The notes under the pieces were generated by a model that was not told where the DNA came from, ran no database searches, and worked only from the letters and a program-made list of their open reading frames with translations. A program made the position numbers and the translations under genes. Shown here in pieces: positions 1 through 8,584 of a stretch of 64,000 nucleotides of DNA. Position 1 is the stretch's first letter, and every line of letters begins with the position of its first letter. Origin of the DNA: Paraburkholderia bannensis (GTDB lineage Bacteria; Pseudomonadota; Gammaproteobacteria; Burkholderiales; Burkholderiaceae); assembly GCF_014200455.1 (NCBI RefSeq), contig NZ_JACHBW010000010.1, positions 1 through 64,000 on the forward strand, read 5' to 3'.

Positions 1-146
1 AGCTCCGAAGAACTCATCAGGCCGCATCACCATCAAGCGCCCACACTTATCGGCTGTAAATTTTTAAAGATCGATTCGCGAACTTCGCGCCAGCGATCCA
101 GCTACCGGCGGGTTCTGCGTTGCTGCGTCTGCAGCAGAGAAACGAG
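1..146 (-). ncRNA. 5' leader of a 16S-23S-5S rRNA operon (partial), with boxA-like element
   Basis: On the minus strand the transcript contains a boxA-like GATCTTTAAAAA (about 61-72). It is followed by a conserved tract around 35-60 that resembles the end of the Escherichia coli rrn leader (boxA, then GTGTGGGC). In rrn leaders boxA recruits the Nus antitermination complex. The mature 16S sequence is not in the window, so only the leader can be claimed. The stretch between the promoter and the first gene at 478 holds no other convincing feature. Confidence 0.65.
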
Positions 147-190
147 ATTATGCAGACTCTTTCTCGTTCCGTCAACATCTTTTTTTATAT
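147..190 (-). promoter_or_regulatory. rRNA operon promoter (-35/-10 and UP-like tract), reading left
   Basis: Read on the minus strand there is a TTGACG -35 box (170-175), a 17-bp spacer and a CATAAT -10 box (147-152). An A/T-rich stretch lies just upstream at about 176-190, in the place of an UP element. The downstream sequence matches the layout of a proteobacterial rrn leader, so the 16S rRNA gene should lie just beyond position 1. The boxes are seen directly. Assignment to an rRNA operon is inference from the leader. Confidence 0.75.
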
Positions 191-477
191 CGCTGCTTAA
201 AAGCAGGGAAAAGTTGCCGCCAGAGCGACCCGCCGTTTCTCGCGGCAGGCTTCGCTGCGACCAAGGTCAGAAGCGAAGGAGCGGAATTCTAGTCACGCAG
301 ATGCCACATTGCAAGTGCTTTCTTGCGCCGCCCCGCCGATGAATCCGCAGCCATCTCAATACCGCGTCCTTGCGACGCCGCAACACTCCCGCCAGCGCCC
401 TCCTGTAGGCCAAACCGATGGCCTGCGCGGAACCGACTAGAATATGGGGTTCTCCGCATCCCAAACTCATAAGATTT

Positions 478-1692
478 ATGCGCTCGCGAATCGCCAAACG
501 CCTCCCCCCTGACGCCGACAAGCTTGTCGGCCTGTCGCTCGCCCTGTTCGCTTCGGGCAGCCGCACCGAAGACCGCTTCTGGGAGGCCAGGCTCGACACG
601 CTGTTAGCGAAGGTCGTGCGCAACGGCAATCAGACTACGCTCGACGCCGCGCTCGATCATTTGCAGCAGAACCATCCGGATGCGTACGGCGCACTCGCGG
701 ACATGGCCGAGACCCACAGCGAGTCATTCGTAGTCGAGCACGAAGGCGTGCCATACGAGGCGCTGCTGGTTGCCGCGCCCGTGCTCGCCTGGACGCGCTA
801 CGTCATTCCCTCGGGTCCGCTGAAGGCGGAAGCGTCGGACGCCCTGCGCACGCATCTGCAGGCGCACGTGCTGGCGAGCGGCTCGCGTGTCGCGATGGCG
901 CCCTATCTCTATAGCATCGACCAGTTGCCGCGCCACCACGTCGAAACCTGGCGTCTCGCCCAGCAACTCACGCAGGCCGCGCTCAATGGCACGACGGCAA
1001 AGATCAGCGCGAGCGAGCTGCCCGAGACCTCCCCCATCCTCGCCGATCCGCGTTTCCTGCTGGCAGTCGTGGCTGCCCCCGTCGGCACGCCGCTGTTCCG
1101 TTGGCAAGAGGAAGAAAACGGCTCACGCATCGAGCGCGGCCAATGCCTCGAACAATGGGCCACGCAAGGCGGCGCCAACCTCGCCGTCGTCATGCCGGGC
1201 TGCGAGTTCGAATGTCTGCTGCCGGATGCCTACTATTCGGCCTGCCGCGACGCCGACGAGCGCGTGCGTCCGCACACCATCCGCACCGCCGTGCGCTACC
1301 TGATCGATACGATCGGTGCGACCGCACAGGACCTGCGCGCTGTCGTCGCGGGCTTCGGCGAGCGTCGCATCGACGAATACCGCGTCGGCTTCACCAAGCG
1401 CGGCAGTAATGACGTGCTCTACGGTGTCGTGTGGCCGCTGTATGGCCGCGAGAATGGCGACGCTGACATCGACGAAGAACCGTCCGAGGAAAATGTAGGA
1501 GGCGGTCCGATCGAAGAGATCGTCGCACTGCTGAAGGAATCGGGCATCACCGATATCCGCCGTCACGCCGGCCGCTTCGAGCCGGAATACTGCGACGACT
1601 GCGGCGTGCCGCTCTACGCCGATCCCCTCGGTGAGATTGTTCACGCAGAGATGCCGGAAGATGCTGAGCCCGTTCAGCCACACTTCCACTAA
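478..1692 (+). CDS. DUF2863 family protein
   Basis: The protein has 404 residues, starts MRSRIAKRLPPDADKLVGLS, and matches my memory of the DUF2863 family, which is largely restricted to Burkholderiales. No function is known to me. It is soluble, with no signal peptide or membrane segment. Near the C terminus a CDDC pair (about residues 372 and 375) could bind metal or form a disulfide. The frame stays open 20 codons upstream, but the ATG at 478 fits the family N terminus. A good terminator follows at 1715. The gene stands alone, divergent from the rRNA promoter on its left. Confidence 0.85.
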   Translation: MRSRIAKRLPPDADKLVGLSLALFASGSRTEDRFWEARLDTLLAKVVRNGNQTTLDAALDHLQQNHPDAYGALADMAETHSESFVVEHEGVPYEALLVAAPVLAWTRYVIPSGPLKAEASDALRTHLQAHVLASGSRVAMAPYLYSIDQLPRHHVETWRLAQQLTQAALNGTTAKISASELPETSPILADPRFLLAVVAAPVGTPLFRWQEEENGSRIERGQCLEQWATQGGANLAVVMPGCEFECLLPDAYYSACRDADERVRPHTIRTAVRYLIDTIGATAQDLRAVVAGFGERRIDEYRVGFTKRGSNDVLYGVVWPLYGRENGDADIDEEPSEENVGGGPIEEIVALLKESGITDIRRHAGRFEPEYCDDCGVPLYADPLGEIVHAEMPEDAEPVQPHFH

Positions 1693-1714
1693 GCAACCTA
1701 ACGTTTTCCTACCG

Positions 1715-1743
1715 AGTCCCGCCTGTGTGCGGGACTTTTTTTT
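1715..1743 (+). terminator. Rho-independent terminator after the DUF2863 gene
   Basis: A GTCCCGC/GCGGGAC stem (1716-1722 with 1729-1735) with a 6-nt loop is followed by eight T residues. Confidence 0.9.
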
Positions 1744-1888
1744 GCCCTACGTCCTACGCCATCTGGACAGGCCGTCGGAAGCCTTTCTTTTTGTCATGAT
1801 GGTGTTGTTGGCCCGGCTTTAAGAGGGCGCGCACAGACGATGTCGCACCCGAAATTTCAGAGGCCTGATATGAGAGGAGGGCATTCCC

Positions 1889-2839
1889 ATGCGGTTTGCA
1901 GTATTCAATCCGGACGCCGAACGGCGCGAAGGACTCAAGGCGCTGTTACGACAAATCGACCGGCGCGCACGCTTTAACGATGCGCCCGACTGGCGCAGCG
2001 CGGAACGCGCGATGCAGCGATTTTCGCCGAACCTTCTGGTGATCGACTGGCACGACGGCATTCTTCCCGGCGAACTGCGCCACTTCGCAAACCGGCATCG
2101 AACGCTGCCCATCGCCGTGCTCGTGGACCGCAACGAATCGCCTGATCGCGTGCGGGCCATTCTCGACGAAGGCGCGCGCGGCATCATCCGTCGCACCACG
2201 GATTCGATCCTTATCGTCAAGCTGCTCGAACTCATCATGCTTGGCGGCGATCATCTGCCCGCCGACATCTTCGCTCCCTCGTCCTGCCCGCCCGGTCCAT
2301 GGCCGGTGCCGCCGCGCCGCAACTCACGAGGCTCCGCTGCGCGGAGCAAAGGCACGCGCAAGATCGAACTCTCGCCGCGCCAGGAGCAGATCCTGCGTTG
2401 CGTGCATATGGGCAGTACGAACAAGGTGATCGCGCGGGCACTCGGCATTAGCGAAGGCACCGTCAAGGTCCATCTGGCGAGCATCTTCCAGCAGCTCGGC
2501 GCACCCAACCGCGCAGCCGCCGTGGCGATCTACAACGGCCTGCTGTCGAGCCAGTTGCAGGTGCTGCGCGCGCGCCGCGAAAGCGCGCCCAAACCCGCTT
2601 ATGGCGAACACGGTCAGGTACCGTTACGCAAGCGCAGCAAAACGGCCTTCCTCTATCCGTTGCAGACAGACGACACCCTCAAGGCGCTACCACTCGCCGC
2701 GGAGCCCGCCACGCCCTACAGCACCGCCGCGCCGGACGCGCTCGCCCCGCCAGCGCCGCTCGCCGCATCGCAACCTGAACCCAGCGAAGAGCAGGAGGCG
2801 CCGCCCGGATGCGCACACCTTTTGCCCTCCAACGAGTAA
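1889..2839 (+). CDS. LuxR/NarL-type response regulator, orphan
   Basis: The protein has 316 residues. Residues 1-120 look like a receiver domain with the likely phospho-acceptor Asp53 (VIDW). Residues 161-220 are a clear LuxR-type helix-turn-helix (SPRQEQILRCV, then SEGTVKVHL). The receiver is atypical: the lysine expected after the fifth strand is not seen (GIIRRTT instead), so phosphorylation may not drive it normally. A low-complexity Ala/Pro-rich tail of about 85 residues follows the DNA-binding domain. The start has a strong GAGGAGGG ribosome site. No histidine kinase lies nearby, so the partner and targets are unknown. Confidence 0.8.
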   Translation: MRFAVFNPDAERREGLKALLRQIDRRARFNDAPDWRSAERAMQRFSPNLLVIDWHDGILPGELRHFANRHRTLPIAVLVDRNESPDRVRAILDEGARGIIRRTTDSILIVKLLELIMLGGDHLPADIFAPSSCPPGPWPVPPRRNSRGSAARSKGTRKIELSPRQEQILRCVHMGSTNKVIARALGISEGTVKVHLASIFQQLGAPNRAAAVAIYNGLLSSQLQVLRARRESAPKPAYGEHGQVPLRKRSKTAFLYPLQTDDTLKALPLAAEPATPYSTAAPDALAPPAPLAASQPEPSEEQEAPPGCAHLLPSNE

Positions 2840-2840
2840 T

Positions 2841-3524
2841 ATGAAGCACATGGGATTCCTCTACACGCCGCTGCCGCTCTGGGTGATCGTCGTTGCATGG
2901 ATTGCATCGGCGGGATTGCTTGCGCTCGCGTTATGGAACAACCCATTCAAGCGCCTGCAGGACGCGACGCTCCAGCACGTCTGGCTCGCCATCATCGTGG
3001 CCGTTTCCGTGCTGTGGGCGAGTAATGCGTGGCTCGAGGACGGCACCGTGCTGCACCTGCTCGGCGCTACCCTAGTCGTCACGCTGTTCGACTGGGGCCT
3101 CGCGCTCGTTGCCATGGCCGTCGTGGTCGCGCTGGCCGCCGTGGTGTTCGATGCGCCGTGGGATGGCGTCGCCCTCACCTTCCTCGTATTCGGCGCGTTC
3201 CCAGTGGGGATTTCGACGCTATTGCAACGCGCCTGCATCGCGTGGCTGCCGCGCAATCTCTTCATGTTTATCATTGGCCAGGGTTTCGTCTCGCCGGCAA
3301 TTGCTGTGTCGGCCGCGGCGTATCTCGCGCTCGGCACACACATGGCGCTCAACAATGGCTCGATGCTGACCGTGCCTGCAGGTTATGCGTTCAGCGTATT
3401 CCTGCTCGCCTCGGGCGAAGCATGGTTCACCGGCATGGCCACCGCGCTGATCGCTGTCTATCGGCCCTCGTGGGTAACGACCTACGATGTTCGGCGCTAT
3501 CGCCTTGGCGGCCCGCGCGCCTGA
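2841..3524 (+). CDS. Integral membrane protein, ECF-transporter permease-like (COG3235)
   Basis: The protein has 227 residues. It is almost entirely hydrophobic, with about six predicted membrane segments, and starts MKHMGFLYTPLPLWVIVV. It resembles the COG3235 'predicted membrane protein' group, often annotated as an energy-coupling-factor permease, but no ECF ATPase or substrate component is nearby. The frame is open upstream inside the regulator gene. The ATG at 2841, one base after the regulator's stop, is the natural start and implies co-transcription. The substrate is unknown. Confidence 0.7.
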   Translation: MKHMGFLYTPLPLWVIVVAWIASAGLLALALWNNPFKRLQDATLQHVWLAIIVAVSVLWASNAWLEDGTVLHLLGATLVVTLFDWGLALVAMAVVVALAAVVFDAPWDGVALTFLVFGAFPVGISTLLQRACIAWLPRNLFMFIIGQGFVSPAIAVSAAAYLALGTHMALNNGSMLTVPAGYAFSVFLLASGEAWFTGMATALIAVYRPSWVTTYDVRRYRLGGPRA

Positions 3525-3802
3525 TTTTCACGCGTTGTACCCTCCGTGCGCACGCGCATCGCCGCCGTGCCGCCGATCCTCCCGACAGATACCTCGAACG
3601 CCACGCTGTAAGCCTGCGCTAGAATGACCCGACGTTGAAACGTGCATGGCCTGCTCGCTCAGATTGCCCGCCAGCCGCGCGCGAATCGATCCCATCAGCC
3701 GTTTGTACGAATTATTTGTTGCCGGCCCGGAACTCGTACCCGCGCCGCGGCATCTTACGGTGCCTGACGTCCCACCCTCATCCAGTCATCCAGAACAATC
3801 AG

Positions 3803-4495
3803 ATGGACCGCAACAACGCATCCCGCCAGTTGCTGACCGTATTCGGCCGACTGGCCGCCTGCGCCGCGAGCCTGGCACTGATGTGCTCGCTCCCCGCCCA
3901 GGCCGATCAGCTCGAACAGCAAAACGATCTCGTCAATACTTACGTCACGCAGATGCATGCCGATCCGCTCGTCGCCAGTTGCGCGGCGCACGGCAAGTTC
4001 ATCGCCAGTACGTCGACCGTGCTCGATCACGTCGATTTTCCGCCCAGCTCCTTCGATAGCGCGCACGCCACCGTGACGCCGTGGAACGATTCGTTCGACG
4101 AAGGCAAGCAGCGCGTGAAGGTGGATACGATCGTGACCGTCGATGGTGTCGGCGTCCCTCAGGACAGCAGCCACGAGCCCTACGATCTCAAGTTCCGCTG
4201 CGGCTACGTGGGCCAGCAGATCCTCGCGTTCAGCTGGAACGACCCCGTGCCGCCGTCGCGCGCGCATAGCGGAAGCAGCGCCGCTACCGGCGGTGCCGCC
4301 GCGCACGCGGGCAGCAGACACAGCGGCAAGTCGAAGAAAGCCACCGGCAAGGGCAAGAGTTCGAAGAAAGCAACCTCGGGCAAATCGAGCCACAAGTCGT
4401 CGGCGACGTCGAAGAGCAGCACGAAGTCCGCGTCCAAATCCTCGAAGTCCACGGCGAAGAAGACCTCCATCAAAAAGAAGTCGACGACGCAATGA
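3803..4495 (+). CDS. Secreted BspC-domain-like protein with Lys/Ser-rich tail
   Basis: The protein has 230 residues. It has an N-terminal signal peptide (basic start, Leu/Ala-rich core, cleavage probably after the AQA ending at residue 34). The globular part of about 120 residues carries two cysteines (VASCAAHG and KFRCGYVG) that could pair in the periplasm. I recall similar Burkholderia proteins annotated as BspC-domain proteins, after a Brucella secreted protein, but am not certain. From about residue 165 the chain is a low-complexity Lys/Ser/Thr tail resembling histone H1-like or cell-envelope-binding tails. The ATG at 3803 was chosen because the signal peptide begins there. A terminator follows. 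Confidence 0.65.
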   Translation: MDRNNASRQLLTVFGRLAACAASLALMCSLPAQADQLEQQNDLVNTYVTQMHADPLVASCAAHGKFIASTSTVLDHVDFPPSSFDSAHATVTPWNDSFDEGKQRVKVDTIVTVDGVGVPQDSSHEPYDLKFRCGYVGQQILAFSWNDPVPPSRAHSGSSAATGGAAAHAGSRHSGKSKKATGKGKSSKKATSGKSSHKSSATSKSSTKSASKSSKSTAKKTSIKKKSTTQ

Positions 4496-4550
4496 TCTCG
4501 CGCGCTTCTTCATGAAGCGATCGCGGTCAGGATCACCCCAGAAATAACGA

Positions 4551-4584
4551 AGGGGGAAGCGGCTCACACCGCTTCCCCCTTTTT
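4551..4584 (+). terminator. Rho-independent terminator
   Basis: An 11-bp GC-rich stem (GGGGGAAGCGG paired at 4569-4579) with a 6-nt loop is followed by TTTTT. It sits between convergent genes and ends the transcript of the BspC-like gene. Confidence 0.9.
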
Positions 4585-4626
4585 CATCCTGCCGCCGCGC
4601 TCACCACGCGGCACGCCCTACGCAGC

Positions 4627-5790
4627 TTAAGCAAACGTCTCACAGTGATGCAGGATGGCCTGCAACATCGCGGCGCCCAGCGCGGCGCTGCGCTCGCCGT
4701 TCCAGCCCACGCGTTCGTCCGGCAGGTTCGCGTTGTCCTTGAAGGGCATTTCCAGCGTCAGCGACAGACAGCCGTACTTGTGGCCGATGTACTTCGACGC
4801 CAGCTTGAGCGCATCTTCGCGATAGCGGCTTGCTTCGTAGCCGTGCTTGTCCTGGAAGTCCGGGCTCGCGATCTTGAACGCCTCGATAAACGCGCTCTGC
4901 TCCTTGCGTTGCTGGTCGGTGAAACCCGGCAGCATTTCCGAGCCCGCCACGAACACGTACGGCAGCGTTTCGTCGCCGTGGATGTCGAAGAACAGATCGC
5001 AGCCGGTGTCTTCAATCGCCTCGCGCACCAGCAGCACTTCGGGGCTGCGCTGCGCATCCGGCTCCATCCATTCGCGATTCAGGTTCGCGCCAGCCGCGTT
5101 GGTGCGCAGATTGCCGTGGCGGCTGCCGTCCGGGTTCATGTTCGGCACGATGTGGAACACCGCATGATCGAAGATCTTGCGCGCAACCGGATCGCCCGCC
5201 CAATCGCCCATGCCCGCGAGACGTTTCACCAGCCCCTCGACGAACCACTCGGCCATCGTCTCGCCCGGATGCTGGCGCGCGATGATCCACACGGTCTTCT
5301 TGGGCTTGCCAGCAGGCGTGTGGTCGCCGGGCGTCGCGAGCGTGAGCAGCGACATCGGCCGGCCTTCGACGCTCTGGCCGAGTTCGGTGAGCATCGCATG
5401 CGGCAGTTGCTGCATCATGCCAATGAACTCCGAGTGACGCTCTTCGCCATACGGCTCGAAATAGGCGTAGTAGATGCTGTCGAAGTCGGGCACATGATCG
5501 ATCGTGAGCACCTTGCCGTCATACGAGGTCGGCACGCGGAACCAGTTCACGCGATCGTAGCTAGCCACCGCTTCATAGTTGCGCCAGCCTTCGGGGAATG
5601 CGCACTGTGCGGCGTTCTCGAAGGTCATCACGCAGCGCTCGCCGCGCACGCCAGATACACGGAAGTAAAACCATTGCGCGAATTCCGATTGGTTATCCGG
5701 GCGCACGCGCAGGCGGATCTTGTCGGCCTCTTCGCACGACAGCACGTCGATCGCACCCGCGTCGAACTGGCTGGAAATGGAAATCGTCAT
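4627..5790 (-). CDS. M14 family zinc carboxypeptidase (cytosolic carboxypeptidase type)
   Basis: The protein has 387 residues. An N-terminal beta-rich domain of about 120 residues precedes the catalytic M14 domain, the arrangement of the cytosolic carboxypeptidase (CCP/AGBL) branch. Zinc ligands are visible as HPGE (His174, Glu177) and DIHGDE (His271). The substrate-binding NLNR motif is near 236-239, and the general base is probably Glu347 in LTLEMPF. All key residues are present, so it should be active. There is no signal peptide, so it acts in the cytoplasm. The bacterial substrate is unknown. It lies 45 bp downstream of yaaA on the same strand and may be co-transcribed. Confidence 0.85.
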   Translation of the reverse strand: MTISISSQFDAGAIDVLSCEEADKIRLRVRPDNQSEFAQWFYFRVSGVRGERCVMTFENAAQCAFPEGWRNYEAVASYDRVNWFRVPTSYDGKVLTIDHVPDFDSIYYAYFEPYGEERHSEFIGMMQQLPHAMLTELGQSVEGRPMSLLTLATPGDHTPAGKPKKTVWIIARQHPGETMAEWFVEGLVKRLAGMGDWAGDPVARKIFDHAVFHIVPNMNPDGSRHGNLRTNAAGANLNREWMEPDAQRSPEVLLVREAIEDTGCDLFFDIHGDETLPYVFVAGSEMLPGFTDQQRKEQSAFIEAFKIASPDFQDKHGYEASRYREDALKLASKYIGHKYGCLSLTLEMPFKDNANLPDERVGWNGERSAALGAAMLQAILHHCETFA

Positions 5791-5835
5791 GACTTTTCCT
5801 TCGCTGGGTCAGCAATCAAATCGTTGGAGTACCGC

Positions 5836-6618
5836 TTATTCGGCAATGCGCCGGCGGAACACATAAGTGGAATCGTTCGATGCGTCGGCATCGAACGAGT
5901 AACCTTCGACGTCGAAGCCCTTGAGGGCTTCGGGTTCGGCGATGCGGTTCTCGACCGCATAACGCGCCATCAGGCCGCGAGCACGCTTCGCATGGAAGCT
6001 GATGATCTTGAAGCGGCCGCCCTTCCAGTCTTCGAAGACCGGCGTGACGACCGGCGCCGCGAGCTTCTTCGGCTTGACCGCCTTGAAGTATTCGGTCGAC
6101 GCGCAGTTCACCAGCACGCGCGCGCCCTTCCTGTTGCTCTCCAGCTGCGCGTTGAGTGCGTGCGTGATGCGCTCGCCCCAGAACGCGTAGAGATCCTTGC
6201 CGCGCGGGTTCTCGAAGCGCGTGCCCATCTCCAGTCGATAGGGCTGCAAAAGATCGAGCGGGCGCAACACGCCATAGAGCCCCGACAGCACCCGCACGTG
6301 GTTCTGCGCGTAGTCGAGATCGGCGTGCGAGAGCGACTTCGCATCGAAACCTTCGTAGACGTCGCCATTGAAGGCCAGCACGGCCTGCTTGGCGTTGTCG
6401 CGGCTGAACTTCGTCGACCAGTCGGCGTAGCGCTGGAAATTCAGGCGGGCGAGCGGATCCGAAATGCTCATGAGCGTGCCGATCTGCTGCGGCGACAGGC
6501 GGCGCAGGCCGTCGATCAGCTCGGCGGCATCGTCGACGAAATCGGGGATGGTGTGGGTGTCAATGTGCGCCGGCGTGTCATAGTCGAGCGATTTGGCCGG
6601 CGACAGAACGATTATCAT
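5836..6618 (-). CDS. yaaA: Peroxide stress protein YaaA (DUF328/UPF0246)
   Basis: The protein has 260 residues and opens MIIVLSPAKSLDY, a family signature. In E. coli YaaA is OxyR-controlled, lowers free intracellular iron during peroxide stress and binds DNA; its helix-hairpin-helix-like and basic surface regions are expected here. The frame is open six codons upstream, but the family start is the ATG at 6618. The gene is divergent from the PIN-domain gene. No OxyR site could be recognised by eye. Confidence 0.9.
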   Translation of the reverse strand: MIIVLSPAKSLDYDTPAHIDTHTIPDFVDDAAELIDGLRRLSPQQIGTLMSISDPLARLNFQRYADWSTKFSRDNAKQAVLAFNGDVYEGFDAKSLSHADLDYAQNHVRVLSGLYGVLRPLDLLQPYRLEMGTRFENPRGKDLYAFWGERITHALNAQLESNRKGARVLVNCASTEYFKAVKPKKLAAPVVTPVFEDWKGGRFKIISFHAKRARGLMARYAVENRIAEPEALKGFDVEGYSFDADASNDSTYVFRRRIAE

Positions 6619-6683
6619 AGAGGCTTGCAGGCACACAGGTGCCGATGTTCAAAGGCGAAAGCCCGATTGTAGCGAATTCACGA

Positions 6684-7190
6684 ATGACCGGTTTCACGCC
6701 CCTTGACCTCAACGCTTCTCAGACCGCCCCCGGCCCGCTGGCCGTGGTGCTCGATTCCAACGTCTGGCTCGACATCCTGATCTTCGACGACCCGCACACA
6801 CGGCCGATCCGCAACGCGCTCGAAAACGGCGTGCTGGCCGCGCTGATCGACACGCGCTGCCAGGGCGAGCTGGCCCACGTGCTCGATTACCCGCAATTCC
6901 AGGGGCGCGGCACCGACAAGGCGGGCGCGCTCGCCATGCTGGCCACGCTGGTGCGCCAGATCGAGCCCCCCGAACTGCCCGCCGACGCCCGCGCGCTGCC
7001 ACAATGCCGCGACCGCGACGACCAGAAGTTTCTGGAACTGGCGCGTGCGAGCGGCGCGGCCTGGCTGGTCTCGAAGGATCGCGCCGTGCTCAAGATGGCG
7101 AAGCGCATCGCGCGCGATTTCGGCTTTCGCATCGGCACGCCCGATACGTTCGTGGCCGAATGCGGGCTGGCCGCCGCGCACGCAGGCTGA
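6684..7190 (+). CDS. PIN-domain protein, putative toxin component family (TIGR00305-like), solitary
   Basis: The protein has 168 residues and a PIN nuclease fold. The acidic residues expected at the metal site are Asp24 (VVLDSNVWLD), Glu62 (GELAHVL), Asp110/112/113 (CRDRDDQKF) and Asp132 (SKDRAVL). The family is often annotated as the toxin of a toxin-antitoxin pair, but no antitoxin-like ORF precedes or follows it, so it is more likely a solitary PIN nuclease. The start is uncertain: earlier in-frame GTG (6639) and ATG (6645) codons exist, but the ATG at 6684 best fits the family length. Confidence 0.75.
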   Translation: MTGFTPLDLNASQTAPGPLAVVLDSNVWLDILIFDDPHTRPIRNALENGVLAALIDTRCQGELAHVLDYPQFQGRGTDKAGALAMLATLVRQIEPPELPADARALPQCRDRDDQKFLELARASGAAWLVSKDRAVLKMAKRIARDFGFRIGTPDTFVAECGLAAAHAG

Positions 7191-7285
7191 GCCAGTCTGC
7201 GCCTTCCTGAATCGCACCCAGGCGCCCAAAACTGCCCTGCCCTACAATCAGGCTTCCTGTCCCACCGTCCTTTACCGTCCGCGCC

Positions 7286-8479
7286 ATGAACGCACCACAT
7301 CCTTCGCAAGAATCGACGCCGAACAACCTGCTCACGCCCTCATTTCCGTCGCGTCTGCCCAATGTCGGCACGACGATTTTCACGGTGATGAGCGCGCTCG
7401 CCGCCGAAAAGGGCGCGGTGAATCTGGGCCAGGGCTTCCCCGATTTCGGCTGCGACGAGCGCATCGTCGATGCGGTGGCGCAGGCCATGCGTGACGGTCA
7501 CAACCAGTACCCGCCGATGGCGGGCGTCGCCGCGCTGCGCGAAGCGATCGCCGACAAGATCGAACGCGTCTATGGCCGCCGCTACGACGCCGCCAGCGAA
7601 ATCACCGTAACCGCAGGCGCGACGCAAGCCCTGCTCACGACGATCCTCGCGACGGTGCATCCTGGCGACGAAGTGATCGTGGTCGAGCCGACCTACGACA
7701 GCTATCTGCCGTCGATCGAACTCGCGGGCGGCAAGCCCGTGTTCGTGACGCTCGAAGCGCCCGATTATGCGATCCCGTTCGATCGCCTCGCCGCCGCGAT
7801 CACGCCAAAGACGCGCCTGATCCTCATCAACACGCCGCACAACCCGACCGGCACGGTCTGGCGCGCCGAAGACATGCGCAAGCTCGAAGAGATCGTGCGC
7901 GGCACCAACGTGCTGATCCTCTCGGACGAGGTCTACGAGCACATGGTCTACGACGGCCAGCCGCACGAAAGCGTCGCGCGTTATCCGGAACTGGCCGCGC
8001 GCAGCTTCATCGTGTCGAGCTTTGGCAAGACGTTTCATGTGACGGGCTGGAAGGTCGGCTATGTGGCCGCGCCCGCTGCGCTCACGGCGGAATTCCGCAA
8101 GGTGCATCAGTTCAACGTGTTCACGGTGAACACGCCGATGCAGGTGGGTCTCGCGCACTATCTGCGCGATCCTCAGCCGTATCTGGACCTGCCCGCCTTC
8201 TATCAGAAGAAGCGCGACTTCTTTCGCGCGGGACTCGCCAACTCCCGCTTCAAGATGCTGCCATGCGAAGGCACGTACTTCCAGTGCGTCGATTACTCGG
8301 CGATCAGCGATCTGCCCGAAGCCGAGTTCTCGAAGTGGCTCACGGCGGAGATCGGCGTAGCGGCGATTCCGGTGTCGGCGTTCTATCACGAAGCGCACGA
8401 ATCGGGCGTCGTGCGCTTTTGCTTCGCGAAGCAGGAAAGCACGCTCGCAAGCGCGCTCGAACGTCTCGCGCGCCTCTGA
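7286..8479 (+). CDS. PLP-dependent methionine/aromatic aminotransferase (YbdL type)
   Basis: The protein has 397 residues and is a class I/II aminotransferase. The PLP lysine is Lys248 in SSFGKTFHVTGWK. Asn186 (PHNPTG), Asp214 and Tyr217 (SDEVYEHM) hold the cofactor, and NLGQGFPDF near residue 46 is typical of the group. The SFGKTFHVTGWK context points to the YbdL methionine aminotransferase branch, which uses methionine, phenylalanine and similar amino acids with 2-oxo acids. It stands alone, 95 bp after the PIN gene. Confidence 0.85.
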   Translation: MNAPHPSQESTPNNLLTPSFPSRLPNVGTTIFTVMSALAAEKGAVNLGQGFPDFGCDERIVDAVAQAMRDGHNQYPPMAGVAALREAIADKIERVYGRRYDAASEITVTAGATQALLTTILATVHPGDEVIVVEPTYDSYLPSIELAGGKPVFVTLEAPDYAIPFDRLAAAITPKTRLILINTPHNPTGTVWRAEDMRKLEEIVRGTNVLILSDEVYEHMVYDGQPHESVARYPELAARSFIVSSFGKTFHVTGWKVGYVAAPAALTAEFRKVHQFNVFTVNTPMQVGLAHYLRDPQPYLDLPAFYQKKRDFFRAGLANSRFKMLPCEGTYFQCVDYSAISDLPEAEFSKWLTAEIGVAAIPVSAFYHEAHESGVVRFCFAKQESTLASALERLARL

Positions 8480-8584
8480 GCGCGGCGCGCGGGCGACGGC
8501 ACCGGGGCTCGCACGATGCGTGCGCGAACGACCTGCGTTTCACGAACATCGCGCGAGACTTGCGCTCAACCCCCGCGCCATCGA

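Noticed and set aside
267..629. Minus-strand 120-codon ORF near the left edge
   Set aside because: It overlaps the start of the DUF2863 gene and has no motif.
4645..6672. A 675-codon open frame opposite the carboxypeptidase and yaaA
   Set aside because: Both minus-strand genes show clear families and motifs; the plus-strand frame does not.
6684..7190. Toxin-antitoxin module at the PIN gene
   Set aside because: No antitoxin-like ORF is adjacent: the left neighbour is divergent yaaA and the right neighbour is an aminotransferase.
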